Below are positions 1 through 7,915 of a stretch of DNA of 23,138 nucleotides, in pieces (position 1 is the first letter of the stretch; each line of letters starts with the position of its first letter). The stretch spans positions 1,814 through 24,951 of the forward strand of contig DETV01000064.1 in assembly GCA_002361775.1 (NCBI GenBank), given 5' to 3'. Made by a program: the position numbers and the translations under genes. The notes under the pieces are model-generated. The model was given only the letters and a program-made list of their open reading frames with translations, had not been told where the DNA came from and made no database searches. This DNA is from Eubacterium sp. UBA3279. Its GTDB lineage: Bacteria; Bacillota; Clostridia; Lachnospirales; Lachnospiraceae.

Positions 1-1
1 T

Positions 2-1096
2 CATTTTTGCGGAGACGTATTCAAGGCGTTTGGTTTTACAGAGGAAGAAAGCAATCAGATCAAGGATGTGCTTCTTACGGCTGACCTTTATGGAATAGAA
101 AGTCATGGCATGCAGAGAATGGTGCGTTATCATAAGGGAATCGAAAAGGGAACGATCCATCCGCAGGCAAAGCCTGAAATTGTATTTGAAACACCGATAT
201 CTGCAGTGATTGATGGTCATAATGGAATGGGACAGCTTATTTCCGTTTATGCAATGAAAAAAGCAATCGAAAAAGCCAAAAAGACCGGAGTTGGAATTGT
301 AACTGTCCGTGAGTCTAATCATTTCGGTATCGCCGGATATTATGCAAAGATGGCATGCGATGAGGGATTTCTGGGAATGGCCTGCACAAATTCAGAGGCT
401 ATTATGGTTCCTACGTTTGGCAAAAAAGCCATGCTTGGATCAAACCCAATCGCAGTAGCTATGCCGGCAGACCCGTATCCGTTTTTCTTTGACTGTTCTA
501 CCACGGTAGTTACAAGAGGAAAACTCGAAATGTACAATAAGATGGAGAAACCACTTCCGGATGGATGGGCCCTGGACAAAGATGGTCATGCAAGTACAGA
601 TGCACCGGATGTCCTTTCCAATATTGTTGCAAAGAAGGGCGGTGGAATCATGCCCCTTGGTGGAAATGAAGAGGTTACAGGAAGCCATAAGGGATATGGA
701 TATGGTATGCTGTGTGAACTATTCAGTTCCATTCTTTCTATGGGTGTTACTTCGGATCATTGCTGCACATTCCCGGATAAAACAGGAATCTGTCATGGAT
801 TTATGGCAATCGATCCGGCTGCATTTGGTGATCCTCAAGCAATCCGCAGACACTTTTCAGAATACCTGGAAGCTTTGAGAGAAAGTCCGAAGGCAGAAGG
901 CAAAGATCGTATTTATACACATGGTGAAAAAGAAGTTTTGGCAGAAAAAGATAGAAGAGAGCATGGATTACCTGTAAACGATAATACGATGGTCGAACTT
1001 GCTAATCTGTGTGGATATCTCGGACTTGACTTTAATAAATATTTTGATGGATATGAGCTTCCAAAAGAAAGCAAATTCTTTACCGGTAATTATTAA
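2..1096 (+). CDS. Ldh_2-family malate/L-lactate dehydrogenase (5' partial)
   Basis: NAD(P)-dependent 2-hydroxyacid oxidoreductase of the Ldh_2/YlbC family (malate, lactate, sulfolactate and ureidoglycolate dehydrogenases). The frame is open to the left edge, reading HFCGDVFKAFGFTEEES before the first GTG at 68. That matches the usual N-terminal helix of the family, so the true start lies outside the window and 68 is not the start. Family hallmarks are GIESHG near the N terminus, ESNHFGIAGYYA (with the likely catalytic His), GSNPIAVAMP, and GSHKGYGYGM toward the C terminus. It lies 98 bp upstream of malic enzyme on the same strand, so malate is the likeliest substrate, but this is inference from context. 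Family assignment is firm; the substrate is not. Confidence 0.9.
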   Translation, partial: HFCGDVFKAFGFTEEESNQIKDVLLTADLYGIESHGMQRMVRYHKGIEKGTIHPQAKPEIVFETPISAVIDGHNGMGQLISVYAMKKAIEKAKKTGVGIVTVRESNHFGIAGYYAKMACDEGFLGMACTNSEAIMVPTFGKKAMLGSNPIAVAMPADPYPFFFDCSTTVVTRGKLEMYNKMEKPLPDGWALDKDGHASTDAPDVLSNIVAKKGGGIMPLGGNEEVTGSHKGYGYGMLCELFSSILSMGVTSDHCCTFPDKTGICHGFMAIDPAAFGDPQAIRRHFSEYLEALRESPKAEGKDRIYTHGEKEVLAEKDRREHGLPVNDNTMVELANLCGYLGLDFNKYFDGYELPKESKFFTGNY

Positions 1097-1108
1097 TAGA
1101 TTAGAAGA

Positions 1109-1133
1109 TTGCTGTGAACGGAGTGAACAGCAA
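1109..1133 (+). repeat. 7-bp inverted repeat between dehydrogenase and malic enzyme
   Basis: TTGCTGT (1109-1115) and ACAGCAA (1127-1133) form a perfect 7-bp stem with an 11-nt loop just after the dehydrogenase stop. No T-tract follows, so it is not a standard intrinsic terminator. It may stabilise the upstream mRNA or lower expression of the downstream gene. Confidence 0.4.
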
Positions 1134-1194
1134 CAATAGAAGAGTCGAATGATACGGTTTCGCAAAATTTAAGATACCAGGGAGGACAATAGAA

Positions 1195-2370
1195 ATGGAT
1201 TATGCAAAAGAATCTTTAAGACTGCATGGAGAATGGAAAGGTAAGATTGAAGTTGTAACAAGAGTACCTGTAGAAAATAAGGATGATCTGTCACTTGCCT
1301 ATACACCAGGTGTTGCACAGCCTTGTCTCGAAATCCAAAAGGATGTGGATAAATCTTATGATCTTACCAGAAGATGGAACATGTGTCTGGTAGTAACTGA
1401 CGGTTCAGCTGTTCTTGGACTTGGAAATATCGGACCAGAGGCCGGAATGCCGGTAATGGAAGGAAAATGTGTACTTTTCAAGGCATTTGGCGATGTAGAT
1501 GCATTCCCTCTTTGTATCAAGAGCAATGATGTAGATGAGATCGTTAATACAATTTATCTGATCTCCGGTTCTTTTGGCGGAGTAAATCTGGAAGATATTT
1601 CAGCACCGAGATGTTTTGAAATTGAGAAGAAATTAAAAGAAAAATGTGATATCCCGATTTTCCACGACGATCAGCATGGTACAGCGATTATCACTCTTGC
1701 CGGTCTGACCAACGCACTGAAGGTTGTAGGAAAGAAAAAAGAAGATGTTCGTATCGTTATGAACGGAGCAGGAGCTGCTGCAATTTCTATTGCACGTCTC
1801 CTTCTGACAGCAGGATTCAAAGATATCACTCTCTGCGACAGAAAGGGTGCAATCTACGAGGGACGCCCGGAAGGCATGAATTCGATCAAAGAAGAAATGG
1901 CTAAAGTTACTAACCCGGCTAAAAAATCCGGTTCTCTTGCAGAGATGCTGGTTGGCGCTGATGTATTTATCGGTGTTTCAGCACCGGGTGCTGTTACAAC
2001 AGAGATGGTTAAGACCATGAACAAAGATGCAGTTGTTTTTGCGTGTGCGAACCCGACTCCGGAGATTTTCCCGGATGATGCAAAGGCAGGCGGAGCAAAA
2101 GTTGTTTCCACAGGAAGAAGTGATTTCCCGAACCAGATCAACAACGTACTTGCTTTCCCGGGAATCTTCCGTGGTGCATTTGATGTGAGAGCAAAAGAAA
2201 TCAATGACGAAATGAAATTGGCAGCGTCTGAAGCACTTGCAAATCTGATCACAGATGAGGAACTTTCTCCGGAGTATATTATTCCGAAGGCATTTGATAA
2301 GCGAGTAGGACCAGCGGTAGCCAAAGCGGTTGCTGAGGCAGCAAAGAGAACCGGTGTAGCTCGTATTTAA
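1195..2370 (+). CDS. Malic enzyme (oxaloacetate-decarboxylating, NAD(P)-dependent)
   Basis: Oxidative decarboxylation of L-malate to pyruvate and CO2 with reduction of NAD(P), in the cytoplasm. The 391-residue length fits the short bacterial form without a phosphotransacetylase domain. Seen: catalytic Tyr in LAYTPGVA (about residue 36), Lys-containing VLFKAFGDVDAFPL (about 92-105), the acidic metal-site segment EDISAPRCFEIE, FHDDQHGTA (about 157-165), and a Rossmann glycine motif NGAGAAAISIA (about 190-200). The RBS GGGAGGA lies about 10 nt before the ATG. Together with the preceding Ldh_2 gene it forms a probable malate-using pair. NAD versus NADP preference cannot be read with certainty. 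A strong terminator lies about 170 bp downstream. Confidence 0.95.
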   Translation: MDYAKESLRLHGEWKGKIEVVTRVPVENKDDLSLAYTPGVAQPCLEIQKDVDKSYDLTRRWNMCLVVTDGSAVLGLGNIGPEAGMPVMEGKCVLFKAFGDVDAFPLCIKSNDVDEIVNTIYLISGSFGGVNLEDISAPRCFEIEKKLKEKCDIPIFHDDQHGTAIITLAGLTNALKVVGKKKEDVRIVMNGAGAAAISIARLLLTAGFKDITLCDRKGAIYEGRPEGMNSIKEEMAKVTNPAKKSGSLAEMLVGADVFIGVSAPGAVTTEMVKTMNKDAVVFACANPTPEIFPDDAKAGGAKVVSTGRSDFPNQINNVLAFPGIFRGAFDVRAKEINDEMKLAASEALANLITDEELSPEYIIPKAFDKRVGPAVAKAVAEAAKRTGVARI

Positions 2371-2907
2371 ACGAGATACGCAGGGGTAACACCGGAAAGT
2401 AATGAGACTGCACTGAAGGTCATGAAAGCGTGCCAGATAGAGGTTGTCGAATGAACGGATTACAAAAAGATATAGAATAAAGTAAAGCAGAAGGGGCTGT
2501 CGGTTAATATCACATTTCGGCATCCTCAATAGCAATTGAAAGGATCCCTGCAAGGACAAGGCTTGTTAGCCTTCCACCTTGCGTAGGATCCTTTTTTCTA
2601 TGAAAGATGAAATTTATTTTTGGCCGCAAAAATCCCTTGTCTGGATTTTTACAGCCACACTTTTGATCAAGCTGTTTTTTTCAGTGTTTTTCCCTCAAAC
2701 TTCTTTAATTTTTCATTGAGAAAACGGCAGTATTTATTTATATTCCTTTCGATGCAGTCTGCTCAAGAGATTAAAAGATAAATAAAAGTAGAGTAGTTTG
2801 AGATGGGATTAATTTCAATAATTTTCTCTTTTTCTGTTTACGAATCTTTCTTTTGATATATAGTATAGATGTAACAGAAAATAAATTTGGTACAGAGAGG
2901 TAATCTT
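2371..2907. other. Gene-poor stretch between malic enzyme and recombinase
   Basis: About 540 bp without a convincing gene. The first part (2371-2538) has the look of structured RNA, including TGAAAGCGTGCCAGATAG and GTCGAATGAACGG, which resemble domain I of bacterial group II introns; this rests on memory of the pattern. A strong terminator follows (2539-2597). At 2628-2650, AAAAATCC and GGATTTTT form a perfect 8-bp hairpin with a 7-nt loop, which could terminate transcription in either direction. On the minus strand, about 30 codons ending near 2656 (reading INKYCRFLNEKLKKFEG) sit just before that hairpin and might be a decayed gene end. The remainder is AT-rich and contains the recombinase leader. 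Confidence 0.4.
2539..2597 (+). terminator. Three-tier intrinsic terminator
   Basis: AAAGGATCC (2539-2547) pairs perfectly with GGATCCTTT (2586-2594). Inside it, GCAAGG pairs with CCTTGC and AAGGC pairs with GCCTT around a TTGTTA loop. The outer arm runs into a T-tract at 2592-2597. It probably ends the malic enzyme transcript. The unusual size of the stem could also mean that it is part of a larger structured RNA. Confidence 0.75.
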
Positions 2908-4476
2908 ATGAAGATAGCAGCCTATTGCCGTGTTTCCACAGATAAAGCCGACCAGCTCAACAGTTTAGAAGCGCAAAAGGAATTTTTCTCCGAATACACT
3001 CAGCGTACCGGAGATGTCTTAGTAAAATTATATGCAGATGAAGGTATTTCCGGAACGAAAATCAAAAATCGTAAAGAATTTCTTCGTATGATGTCTGATG
3101 CAGAAAAGGGAATGTTTGATATGGTGGTTGTAAAGGATATTTCTCGCTTTGCCAGAAATACCGTAGATCTTTTACAGAATGTTCGCAAATTGAAAGCGTT
3201 AGGAATTGAAACCCAGTTCCTGACAGCAAATATGACAAGCATGGGAAATAGTGAGTTTGTTCTTACCATCTTTGGAGCATTAGCTCAGGAAGAAAGTGCT
3301 AACACATCAAAACGAGTGAAATTTGGTAAAAAACTAAACGCAGAAAAAGGGCGAGTTCCTAACATTGTATACGGATACGATAAAACAATCGGAGATTATT
3401 TCAATCTTGAGATCAACAAAGAAGAATCGAAGGTTGTAAAGCAAATTTATAAGTGGTACACAGAAGAAGGTTACGGTGCTGCCAAGATTTCCAATATGCT
3501 GAATGAAAAGGGGTATCGGACAAAGAGAAACTGCAAATGGAGCCAGAATGCTATCTGCAGGATTTTGACCAATGAGATTTATACGGGAAAGATTATCAAT
3601 GGAAAGCAGGAAATCAGTGATTTTTTGACTGGCCAGAGAAGAGAGAAGGATGAGACGGATTGGCTTGTTGTGGAACGTCCGGAGCTTCGCATGATTGAAG
3701 ATGAAGTGTTTGAAAAAGCACAGGAAATTCTTCGTGGAAGAAACGATGCATTCAATCTGAATCATGAGAGGCAAAGTAATAAGTATCTGTTTTCTACATT
3801 GATTAAATGCAAAGAATGTGGCTGGTCTTTCCGAAGAACAGTTCGTACTTACAAAAATACCTATGTGCGTTGGGTTTGTTCCGGAAGAAATGGAAAAGGA
3901 GCAGATAGTTGTCCAAATAAAACTGCTGTAGATGAAGAAGAATTGATTCAGGTTTTACAGGAATATTTTAATCGGGTTCTTCAACAAAAAAATAAAGTGA
4001 TTGACTATGTGGTGAAAGAATTTCAAAGAGTGTACAAAGCGAAAGCTGAAAATGCAGAGTATGAGAAGGAACTGAATTTGCAGATTGCCAGATTACAGAG
4101 AATGCGACAGAAATATATGGATATGTATACCGATGATTTGATTTCCAGAGAAGAATTGAATGATAAGTTGGGTGGTACTCGCCAGGAACTGGATCGTCTG
4201 GAGAATGAATTGAAAATGGTATCCAGTAATTTGACAAAGGGAGATCAGATGGAAAAAATCTTGAATGATACCTTTAAGCAGATTGAGGATATTACGGATG
4301 TTCACGAGATGACCAATGTACAGTTAAAGAGATTGATCAAGAAAATAGAAGTAGATAAAGATGGAAATGTGGATATTTACCTTCGATTATTAGGTGATTT
4401 GGGATTAAGTGAAAGCATTTTTGTGGCAGGCGAATGTGAAAATAAGACAGCTCTAAATAGTGACGACCAAACATAA
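2908..4476 (+). CDS. Large serine recombinase (SpoIVCA/TnpX-like)
   Basis: Site-specific DNA integrase/excisionase of the large serine recombinase family. The start is the ATG at 2908, preceded by AGAGAGG with a 7-nt spacer, giving 522 residues; a TTG at 2887 in the same frame has no RBS. The N-terminal resolvase domain begins MKIAAYCRVSTD with the nucleophile Ser10, and has EGISGTKIKNR and KDISRFARN. A recombinase domain follows (about 150-270), then a zinc ribbon with CKECG (about 301-305) and two further Cys (about 324 and 335), and a coiled coil (about 370-440). The last 20 bp overlap a SpoIIID C-terminal fragment in another frame. No integrase partner, relaxase or phage gene is in the window, so it is either a lone recombinase or the edge gene of an element extending to the left. 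This resembles SpoIVCA of the skin element. Confidence 0.95.
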   Translation: MKIAAYCRVSTDKADQLNSLEAQKEFFSEYTQRTGDVLVKLYADEGISGTKIKNRKEFLRMMSDAEKGMFDMVVVKDISRFARNTVDLLQNVRKLKALGIETQFLTANMTSMGNSEFVLTIFGALAQEESANTSKRVKFGKKLNAEKGRVPNIVYGYDKTIGDYFNLEINKEESKVVKQIYKWYTEEGYGAAKISNMLNEKGYRTKRNCKWSQNAICRILTNEIYTGKIINGKQEISDFLTGQRREKDETDWLVVERPELRMIEDEVFEKAQEILRGRNDAFNLNHERQSNKYLFSTLIKCKECGWSFRRTVRTYKNTYVRWVCSGRNGKGADSCPNKTAVDEEELIQVLQEYFNRVLQQKNKVIDYVVKEFQRVYKAKAENAEYEKELNLQIARLQRMRQKYMDMYTDDLISREELNDKLGGTRQELDRLENELKMVSSNLTKGDQMEKILNDTFKQIEDITDVHEMTNVQLKRLIKKIEVDKDGNVDIYLRLLGDLGLSESIFVAGECENKTALNSDDQT

Positions 4477-4621
4477 AGACATCACGGAACGTCTCCTGCA
4501 GATAAATCCGTCACTTGCACATGAAGCGCGAAAGATTTTAGATGTAAACAAGCAGGAACGTCACATTCGCGGGGGACTTGCTACCAGAGAAAAGTATCTC
4601 CACAGGGAGCGGAGAACATGA
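4457..4621 (+). pseudogene. spoIIID: SpoIIID C-terminal half, interrupted by recombinase element
   Basis: The frame opens after a stop at 4454-4456 and reads 53 codons from GTG 4460 to TGA 4619-4621. It contains HKDITERLLQINPSLA, then KILDVNKQ, then RHIRGGLATREKY. These match the C-terminal half of SpoIIID, the mother-cell sporulation transcription factor (B. subtilis has STVHKDLTERLPEINPDLA and RHLRGGEATKLKY). The match begins inside the recognition helix of the helix-turn-helix, and the N-terminal part (about 35 residues) is absent upstream, where the recombinase gene lies instead. There is no RBS before the GTG. The fragment has no internal stop or frameshift, which argues for a recent or still functional split rather than long decay. 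I am confident of the homology. Whether it is an att junction of a skin-like element is inference. Confidence 0.85.
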
Positions 4622-4663
4622 TAAAATCTATACTATAGAATACAAGCGGGATGGGAGGAAAAG

Positions 4664-6556
4664 ATGTATCATATTGTAAAGAACCAGACAGAGATCAGAT
4701 TTAATGAAAAAACATTACAGTTTACTTTTCAGAAAACAGGGGGAGTTACCTGGAATTGGCAAGAAGATTATGCGCCTTATATGGAGTGTGAATGTGGACC
4801 GGTTTATTTCCAGGATGGTGAAAAGATTTCTCATGAAATTTTAAAAACAGGAGTGGGAGAAGGGATTCTCAGTACTTATGAAGGGTTCCGGAATGATGGA
4901 AATATAGTGCCGTATAAATTTCAGACTGTCGTATGGGTAGAAGGGGCATCCGGTGATATTTATTGTGAATGGATTCCTGTTTGTGAAGATGGACTGGAAG
5001 TAAAGAAAGTATTTTGGCCGGGACCGATGGCATTTGAGGAGAAACGGGAGGACTGGTATACTCTTTTGACAAATCGTCAGGGTATGTTAATTCCCAATAC
5101 CTGGGAAACAAAGCTTCATACACCGTGTTTTGACGGATTTTTCGGAACAGCGGGCGCTTATATGCCATGGTTTTCGCAGATCAGGGAGAGGGAAGGTTAT
5201 CTGGCGGTTTGTCTTACTCCCTGGAATGCAGGGTATCAGGCAGAGCATCCGGCGGGAGGTCCTTATACTCATGTGGGCATGCGGTTTGAACCCAGCCTTG
5301 GGAAAATGGAATATCGTCGAATCGTGAGATTTACTTTGTTGGAGGATTGCGATTATAATGATATGTGTAAGGTCTATAGAAATTTTGTAGATGAGCAGGG
5401 GCGGCTTCGCACACTGGAAGAGAAGGCCGTGAGAAATTCTCACGTTAATGATCTGATTGGCAGCGCTTTTCTTCATAAAGGAATTAAAACGTATGTACAG
5501 CCGGATTCTGAATTTTTCGATCCACAAAATCCGGATAAGAATAATCATCTGACTACGTTTGCGCAAAGAGAAGAGGAAATCCGGCAGTTGCACGAATTGG
5601 GAGTGGAAAAGTTGTATCTTCATCTGGATGGCTGGGCAGAACCGGGATATGATAATCGTCATCCGGATTACGGTCCTGCCTGTCAGGAAGCAGGAGGCTG
5701 GGAAGGTATGAAATCTCTGGCAGATACCATGCATGGATATGGATATTTATTTGGTATTCATGATCAGTACAGGGATTATTATATGTCTGCCCCCAGTTTT
5801 GATGTAAATTTTGCCTGTCGTTTGCAGGACGGCAGTATTCCCACTCATAAAAGATGGGCGGGAGGGCCTCAATCTTATCTTTGCGGAAGTCAGGCGCCCT
5901 ATTATGTAAAAAGAAATTTCCGGGAACTGGAAGAGCATGGAATATCACTGGATTGCGCGTATCTGGATGTGTTTACCTGCAATGAGGGAGATGAGTGCGA
6001 TAATCCTATGCACAGAATGACACGGAAGGATTGTTATGATTATCGGTGTCTCTGCTTTGAATATTTATTAAAAAATGGGATTTTGTCCAGTTCGGAAGAG
6101 GTAAACGACTGGGCGGTTCCCAGTCAGATTTTCTGTCATTATGCGCCCTATGATTTTATGATGGAAGTTCCGGGAACGCCAAGACAGGGAATCCCGGTTC
6201 CCTTGTATAATCTGGTATATCATGATTGTGTGATTCAGCCATGGATGATGGAAAAAGTCAGTGCTGACGAGGATTATATGTTGTATGCACTGTTAAACGG
6301 GGGAGCGCCTTATCTGGTAAGAGATGCCGCATATCCTAACATTGACGGGGCTTTTGACGGATATGTTAAAATGAGTCTGGAGGAGCAGGTGGAAAGAGCC
6401 GAAAAGGTTTCTGAATTTCATGAAAAAGTAGGAAAAAGAGAAATGCTTCGCCATGAATTTGTGGATGGGAATTATAATATTCAAAAGACAACATTTGCAG
6501 GAGGAATTTCTGTACTGGTTGATTTTGAAAAACAATGTTATAAAATAAACGAATGA
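4664..6556 (+). CDS. Putative TIM-barrel glycoside hydrolase (DUF5696-like)
   Basis: A 630-residue protein without signal peptide or TM segment, so probably cytoplasmic. The N-terminal third (about 1-240) looks like a beta-rich sugar-binding domain. The C-terminal part has barrel-like strands with LYLHLDGWAEPGYDNRHPDYG (read as separate strand and loop, about 317-337), FGIHDQYRDYY (about 363-373), CAYLDVFTCNEGDE (Asp435 a candidate nucleophile), SSSEEVNDWAVP (Glu478/479 candidate acid/base) and CHYAPYDFMMEVPG. The Asp-then-Glu layout on successive strands resembles retaining alpha-glycosidases such as GH101/GH129, and I associate it loosely with DUF5696. The substrate is unknown. The RBS GGGAGG lies 5 nt before the ATG. 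The stop overlaps the first ATG of the next gene (ATGA), suggesting coupling to the amidohydrolase. Confidence 0.65.
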   Translation: MYHIVKNQTEIRFNEKTLQFTFQKTGGVTWNWQEDYAPYMECECGPVYFQDGEKISHEILKTGVGEGILSTYEGFRNDGNIVPYKFQTVVWVEGASGDIYCEWIPVCEDGLEVKKVFWPGPMAFEEKREDWYTLLTNRQGMLIPNTWETKLHTPCFDGFFGTAGAYMPWFSQIREREGYLAVCLTPWNAGYQAEHPAGGPYTHVGMRFEPSLGKMEYRRIVRFTLLEDCDYNDMCKVYRNFVDEQGRLRTLEEKAVRNSHVNDLIGSAFLHKGIKTYVQPDSEFFDPQNPDKNNHLTTFAQREEEIRQLHELGVEKLYLHLDGWAEPGYDNRHPDYGPACQEAGGWEGMKSLADTMHGYGYLFGIHDQYRDYYMSAPSFDVNFACRLQDGSIPTHKRWAGGPQSYLCGSQAPYYVKRNFRELEEHGISLDCAYLDVFTCNEGDECDNPMHRMTRKDCYDYRCLCFEYLLKNGILSSSEEVNDWAVPSQIFCHYAPYDFMMEVPGTPRQGIPVPLYNLVYHDCVIQPWMMEKVSADEDYMLYALLNGGAPYLVRDAAYPNIDGAFDGYVKMSLEEQVERAEKVSEFHEKVGKREMLRHEFVDGNYNIQKTTFAGGISVLVDFEKQCYKINE

Positions 6557-6573
6557 AAAAGGAGAAAAGGAAT

Positions 6574-7743
6574 ATGTTGTGTGTAAAGAATGGCTTGATT
6601 CATGATGCAGTTAATCGGGAAGCTTATCAGGGGGATATTCTGATAGAGGATGGTAAAATCAAGGCAATTGGAAAAGAATTGGCCTTAGAAGAAGGAACGG
6701 AAGTTATCGATGCAGAAGGATTTATGGTGTATCCGGGATTTGTGGAAGCCCATTGCCATCTGGGACTGGATAATTATGCCTGTGGATTCGAAGGGCATGA
6801 TTACAATGAAATGACAGATATTTTAAGTCCTCAGCTTCGGGGGATTGACAGTATCAATCCTATGGATCCTACTTTGGAAATGGCTGCGCAGGGCGGTGTT
6901 ACCTGTGTGGCGGCAGGTCCCGGTTCTGCCAATGTACTGGGAGGTACTTTTGTGGCAATGAAAACAGTGGGAAAACGGATAGATAAGATGGTAGTGAAAA
7001 ATCCGGTTGCCATGAAATGTGCGTTTGGTGAAAATCCAAAGCGTTGTTATATGGACAAGACCAGTTCCTGTCGTATGGATATAGCTTCAAAACTTCGGGA
7101 AACTTTAAATCGTGCCAGAGATTATATGGAGAGAAAGGAGCTGGCAGGGGAAGATGTAAGCAAGCGTCCTGCATATGACCCGAAATTGGAGGCTCTGATT
7201 CCGGTGCTGAAAAAGGAAATTCCTTTAAAGGCTCATGCTCATCGTGCAGATGATATTTTTACTGCCATCCGGGTGGCGAAGGAGTGTGACGTTGATCTGA
7301 CTTTGGAGCATGTGACAGACGGTTCTCTGATCGTAGAGGAATTGGCGGCAGAAAATTATCCGGTGGCAGTGGGCCCAAGTTTTGGACATGCTACCAAATT
7401 GGAACTGATCAATAAATCTTTTGAAACACCGGGACTTCTGGCAAAAGCAGGATGTCAGGTTTCAATTATTACGGATTCTCCGGTCATTCCTCAGCAGTAT
7501 CTGGCGCTTTGTGCCGGACTTGCTGTGCAAAGTGGAATGGATGAATTTGATGCGCTGAAAGCTATTACGATCAATCCGGCAAAGCATATTGGTGTGGCAG
7601 ACCGGGTAGGTTCCCTGGAAGTTGGAAAGGATGCAGATATTGTAATTGCAGACGGATCGCCTCTTGTATCCACAACCAAAATATGGAAAGTGCTGATTGA
7701 CGGGAAAATCGTATCGGAGTCAGTCTGCTCTCTGGCTGAGTGA
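6574..7743 (+). CDS. Metal-dependent amidohydrolase
   Basis: Amidohydrolase-superfamily enzyme acting on cyclic amides or related C-N bonds. It keeps the metal ligands: HCHLG (HxH motif at the end of strand 1), KAHAHRADD, LEHVTDG and TDSPVIP (Asp). The C-terminal beta-sandwich part reads GSLEVGKDADIVIADG and IDGKIV. The start at 6574 is preferred because AAGGAG ends 9 nt before it; an earlier in-frame ATG at 6553 overlaps the previous stop but has a poorer RBS. The length is then 389 residues, typical of imidazolonepropionase-like and prolidase-like members. It is co-transcribed with the putative glycosidase, so the pair may degrade an N-acylated or amino-sugar conjugate. That is inference; the substrate is not readable from the sequence. 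Confidence 0.88.
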   Translation: MLCVKNGLIHDAVNREAYQGDILIEDGKIKAIGKELALEEGTEVIDAEGFMVYPGFVEAHCHLGLDNYACGFEGHDYNEMTDILSPQLRGIDSINPMDPTLEMAAQGGVTCVAAGPGSANVLGGTFVAMKTVGKRIDKMVVKNPVAMKCAFGENPKRCYMDKTSSCRMDIASKLRETLNRARDYMERKELAGEDVSKRPAYDPKLEALIPVLKKEIPLKAHAHRADDIFTAIRVAKECDVDLTLEHVTDGSLIVEELAAENYPVAVGPSFGHATKLELINKSFETPGLLAKAGCQVSIITDSPVIPQQYLALCAGLAVQSGMDEFDALKAITINPAKHIGVADRVGSLEVGKDADIVIADGSPLVSTTKIWKVLIDGKIVSESVCSLAE

Positions 7744-7915
7744 CAGGAAGCGTAAGGGAGCTTTTTTATGAGACGGGGAAAGAAAAAAAAGAAGATGTAT
7801 CAGGTTATTTTTCAGTAACGAGGAAAATGGGAGAAAAAAGCGCTGGCTGATTGAGACTGTGAGTAAGTAATTCTCCGGTTATAAATCTTGCAGCCTGTTC
7901 ATATGTATAGAGAGA

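Noticed and set aside
68..1096. GTG at 68 as start of the dehydrogenase
   Set aside because: The frame continues to the window edge with family-like residues (FGFTEEES), so the gene is truncated, not short.
1854..2324. Long minus-strand ORFs inside malic enzyme
   Set aside because: Shadow frames of a strongly conserved gene, with no RBS or family signature.
2600..2719. 39-residue hydrophobic ORF, like a type I toxin peptide
   Set aside because: It starts inside the T-tract of the terminator, has no RBS, and most of its hydrophobicity comes from T-rich hairpin sequence.
2656..2752. Minus-strand gene end (INKYCRFLNEKLKKFEG) before a hairpin
   Set aside because: Only about 30 codons to the upstream stop, AT-rich lysine-heavy sequence, and no family recognised; kept only as a note in the gene-poor stretch.
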